In this document: positions 61,622 through 64,000 of the stretch, in pieces
Position numbering within the stretch: the stretch's first letter is position 1
How the letters are laid out: each line of letters opens with the position of its first letter
The notes under the pieces: generated by a model
The model's input: only the letters and a program-made list of their open reading frames with translations
Database searches by the model: none
Told to the model about the DNA's origin: nothing
Position numbers and translations under genes: made by a program
From: Bacteroidales bacterium SW299
GTDB lineage: Bacteria > Bacteroidota > Bacteroidia > Bacteroidales > Bacteroidaceae
Length of the DNA: 64,000 bases
Assembly: GCA_019550975.1 (NCBI GenBank)
Contig: SDWH01000018.1
Span: 26,742 to 90,741, forward strand
Direction of reading: 5' to 3'

Positions 61622-63973
61622 ATGAAGACTTATTTTACATTCTTGGAGCGCAACAAGCTCTTTACGTTTGTCAATGTGGCGGGGCTGAGCATTTCGCTGA
61701 TGTTTGTGTTCCTCATCGCCGACATGGTGATGCGCCAGCTTACCGTAGACAAGGATTTGAAGGATGTGGACCATACTTACCTGTTCGCTTCCGAGGAATA
61801 CTTCGGTGCGCATTATGTGCTGGGCGAGCGTTTAGCAAACCGCTATCCAGAAATAGAGGATTGGTGCGTGAGCACGAATTGCGCGGGAATAGGTGATGAG
61901 TATGCAGATGTGGATGGGAGGAAATACGATGTGAAAGTACTGGTGGCAAAGGATAACTTTTTTACATTTTTCGGTTTCCCGCTACTGGAAGGGAACCCTG
62001 CCCAAGTGTTGTGCGATGATTACAGCGTAGTGCTCTCGCGCTCGGCGGCCAATCGCATTTTCGGAAAGGAAAACGCGTTGGGGAAGTCCATCCGTATGAA
62101 CTTCACTGACGGACATGTCTATACTGTGACGGGAATCATGGAGGATATAGGCAATTCCATCTTCCCTTCGGAAACAGAGATGGTGTTTCCTTTTGAGACA
62201 ATGAAATACATTAATACTGCCGCCGCCATCGAGAACACTGGCATGCAGAACTTCGGAGGGGCGAATCTTTTCATACATGTGCCCGAAGGGGTGGATCCGA
62301 ACGCCAAAAATGCTGACATGCTGGCATGGCTCAAGACGTTTGCCTGGCCTTATCTCTACGGAACGTACTCAAAGGCTTGTTGGGTGCCGATGCGTGATGT
62401 GTATTTCTCCGAAATGGAGTGTACGAACATGAATCAGTATAGCCGGAGGGTGATGACGGTGATGGCTGTGGCAGGTTTGCTGGTTCTTCTAATGGCTGTA
62501 TGTAACTATGTGAGCATGAGTGTGGCGCAGACTTCGTACCGCGCCAAGGAAATGGCTACGCGCAGGTTGCTCGGTTCGACTCCGGACTGCATTTTTTGGC
62601 GGATGATGTTAGAGTCGTTGGTAATGATTGTTGTAGCCTTTGTGGCTGCCTTTCTTCTGGCTGTGCTTGCAGAGCCGTATGTGATGGAGCAACTGAAGAC
62701 GAGGCTGGACATCGTGGGTGACCTGACTCCGGAAACCGCGTTCTGGTATGTGGTGGGAATCGTGCTGATTTCAGCGGTGTCGGGATTCGTCCCGGCCACA
62801 ATACTCTCAAGATACAACCCGATGGATGTAGTGAAGGGCACGTTCAGGCGGAAGACTAAGACGGTGTACCTGCGTTTGCTTTATGTCGTGCAGTGCGGAC
62901 TCACGACGGCTCTCCTTTCTTGCGCGCTCTATCTTGGGGTTCAGTTCTTCCGAATCCTTGATGAGTCGTTGGGATATAGCTACGGGCATGTGCTTTGCTT
63001 TCCCAATATGAGCGAAACAAAGAATCTCGCCCGTTTCCGTGATGAGGCACGCCGGCTTCCGTTTGTAAAGAACGTCTGCTTCACGCGTGGCTTTCCAGTG
63101 GACGGGGGTAATAGCTCGCTTTCCGAGTTCAACGTGAAGGGTAGGTCAGCTCCTATAGATTTCCGACTTTTTGTGGCCGATTCGTCTTTCCTTTCCATTT
63201 TTCATATACCATTGGAAAAAGACTACGGCCTGTCTCCTTCACCTTCAAGTTATTATTTGAGCCGCCGTGCCTACAAGGAACTTGCCTTGGATGACAGTGC
63301 TTCTTCTGTAATGAACGCCGAGGGATCTTGGAAATTGAACATCGCCGGGCGCATCCCCGACTTCCAACTCCGTTCGGCTTTAGAGAAGCCCTGTCCGATA
63401 TTGCTCCAGATTTTCCCGTCCGATAGTATCGCCTATCCGTGGGACGTACTGATAGAAACATATGACGGAGATTTGGAGGCCCACAAGAAGCGGCTTGATG
63501 CACTTTATTCGGAAATGATCGATGGAGTTCCGTTTGAGTCAAGGTGGTACGATGATTTGTTGTTGGATTCCTATTCCGATATTATTCGTGTGAGTAAGGT
63601 AATCGGAGTGTTCACGTTTGCCGCCTTGCTTATCTCCCTATTGGGACTTACGGCCATGAGCGTTTACTTCATAGCCCAGCGCAAGCGCGATATGGCGATA
63701 CGTAAGGTGTTCGGCTCCAGTCCGCTCAGCGAGCAGAGCCGGCTGATGCACTTTTCGTTCAGTTCGGCCCTTGTCAGTCTGATAATCGCCATTCCCCTGA
63801 TGTGGTTCGGAATCATGCAGATAGACAAGATCGTTACTTTTAAAAGCTGTTTCCCATGGTGGGTTCCGGTGGCCGCCTTTCTGACCATATCCTTCATTTC
63901 GCTGGTGGCGGTATGGCTCATTGGCCGGAGTGCTACGCGCGAGAACCCGGTGAACAATCTGAAGACGGAGTGA
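61622..63973 (+). CDS. FtsX/MacB-type ABC transporter permease
   Basis: A 783-aa permease made of two MacB_PCD-FtsX halves: a first membrane helix (FTFVNVAGLSISLMFVFLIADMV), a periplasmic domain, three helices (about 280-395), a further helix near 425-445, a second periplasmic domain and three C-terminal helices with GLTAMSVYFIAQRKRDMAIRKVFGSS, the FtsX signature. It has no ATPase domain; the ATP-binding subunit is expected outside the window, probably downstream. Members of this Bacteroidetes class usually occur as several linked permeases with TolC and MFP genes. The gene ends 27 bp before the window's edge. Confidence 0.92.
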   Translation: MKTYFTFLERNKLFTFVNVAGLSISLMFVFLIADMVMRQLTVDKDLKDVDHTYLFASEEYFGAHYVLGERLANRYPEIEDWCVSTNCAGIGDEYADVDGRKYDVKVLVAKDNFFTFFGFPLLEGNPAQVLCDDYSVVLSRSAANRIFGKENALGKSIRMNFTDGHVYTVTGIMEDIGNSIFPSETEMVFPFETMKYINTAAAIENTGMQNFGGANLFIHVPEGVDPNAKNADMLAWLKTFAWPYLYGTYSKACWVPMRDVYFSEMECTNMNQYSRRVMTVMAVAGLLVLLMAVCNYVSMSVAQTSYRAKEMATRRLLGSTPDCIFWRMMLESLVMIVVAFVAAFLLAVLAEPYVMEQLKTRLDIVGDLTPETAFWYVVGIVLISAVSGFVPATILSRYNPMDVVKGTFRRKTKTVYLRLLYVVQCGLTTALLSCALYLGVQFFRILDESLGYSYGHVLCFPNMSETKNLARFRDEARRLPFVKNVCFTRGFPVDGGNSSLSEFNVKGRSAPIDFRLFVADSSFLSIFHIPLEKDYGLSPSPSSYYLSRRAYKELALDDSASSVMNAEGSWKLNIAGRIPDFQLRSALEKPCPILLQIFPSDSIAYPWDVLIETYDGDLEAHKKRLDALYSEMIDGVPFESRWYDDLLLDSYSDIIRVSKVIGVFTFAALLISLLGLTAMSVYFIAQRKRDMAIRKVFGSSPLSEQSRLMHFSFSSALVSLIIAIPLMWFGIMQIDKIVTFKSCFPWWVPVAAFLTISFISLVAVWLIGRSATRENPVNNLKTE

Positions 63974-64000
63974 CTTTACCATTTACAGACTTTTTTAACT

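Noticed and set aside
1..64000. tRNA or rRNA genes
   Set aside because: No cloverleaf-like segment or conserved rRNA sequence was recognised on reading the intergenic spaces; a tRNAscan run would settle it.

Overview
This window comes from a chromosome of the Bacteroidales, most likely Bacteroidaceae; the genus cannot be fixed from the sequence. Evidence includes a SusC/SusD pair, a TamL-type BamA paralogue, DUF4296, DUF4890 and DUF5686 proteins, a PPi-dependent phosphofructokinase, a subclass A2 beta-lactamase and promoters with the Bacteroidetes -7 box TAnnTTTG. Most of the window is ordinary, densely packed chromosome. The exceptions are a type I restriction-modification remnant near 14-18 kb and several repeat-rich intergenic spaces. 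No rRNA, tRNA, CRISPR array or intact insertion sequence was seen.

Layout. 0-13 kb is housekeeping: the ileS 3' end, a DksA-like protein, lspA, a DUF4296 lipoprotein, an RNA methyltransferase, tamL, pfp, a GH25 muramidase and clpB. 13.1-14.4 kb has no gene; it holds a 22-bp tandem repeat array and a long rod-like RNA fold. 14.4-18.3 kb is a defence-type cassette: HTH regulator, DUF2971 protein, HsdM, a YhcG-type nuclease and a broken hsdS, with no hsdR. 18.4-23.2 kb is a SusC/SusD pair without neighbouring glycoside hydrolases. 23.7-30.2 kb has a small conserved protein, a LysR regulator and a minus-strand operon of a GT2-DUF4922 fusion, a SpoIID-like protein and an AmpG-like permease. 30.5-38.2 kb has rlmN and pdxA, followed by a tightly coupled set: nucleotidyltransferase, ATP-grasp, CDP-alcohol phosphotransferase, LPG-synthase-type membrane protein, HAD and sugar MFS. 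This set looks like a polar headgroup or envelope-lipid pathway. 38.4-42.8 kb has a DUF4890 protein, an AraC regulator, a RibD-like reductase, an alpha/beta hydrolase and a class A beta-lactamase.

44.2-53.0 kb is the most interesting locus. A compact aryl-polyene-like fatty acyl module (KAS, ACP, two hotdog dehydratases, CrtI-like oxidoreductase, FabG, thioesterase) runs straight into a second CDP-alcohol phosphotransferase and a DUF5686 outer membrane protein. That phosphotransferase is a close paralogue of the one at 34 kb, and in both the fourth Asp of the family motif is missing from its usual position. A 194-bp MITE-like element with perfect 18-bp inverted repeats and a 5-bp target duplication sits inside this operon. 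53-64 kb holds a long RluA-type pseudouridine synthase, ispE and an NtrB/NtrC-type two-component pair. Divergent from the pair is a TolC-MFP-FtsX efflux operon preceded by a near-consensus sigma-54 promoter, so this end looks like a self-contained sigma-54-controlled export system.
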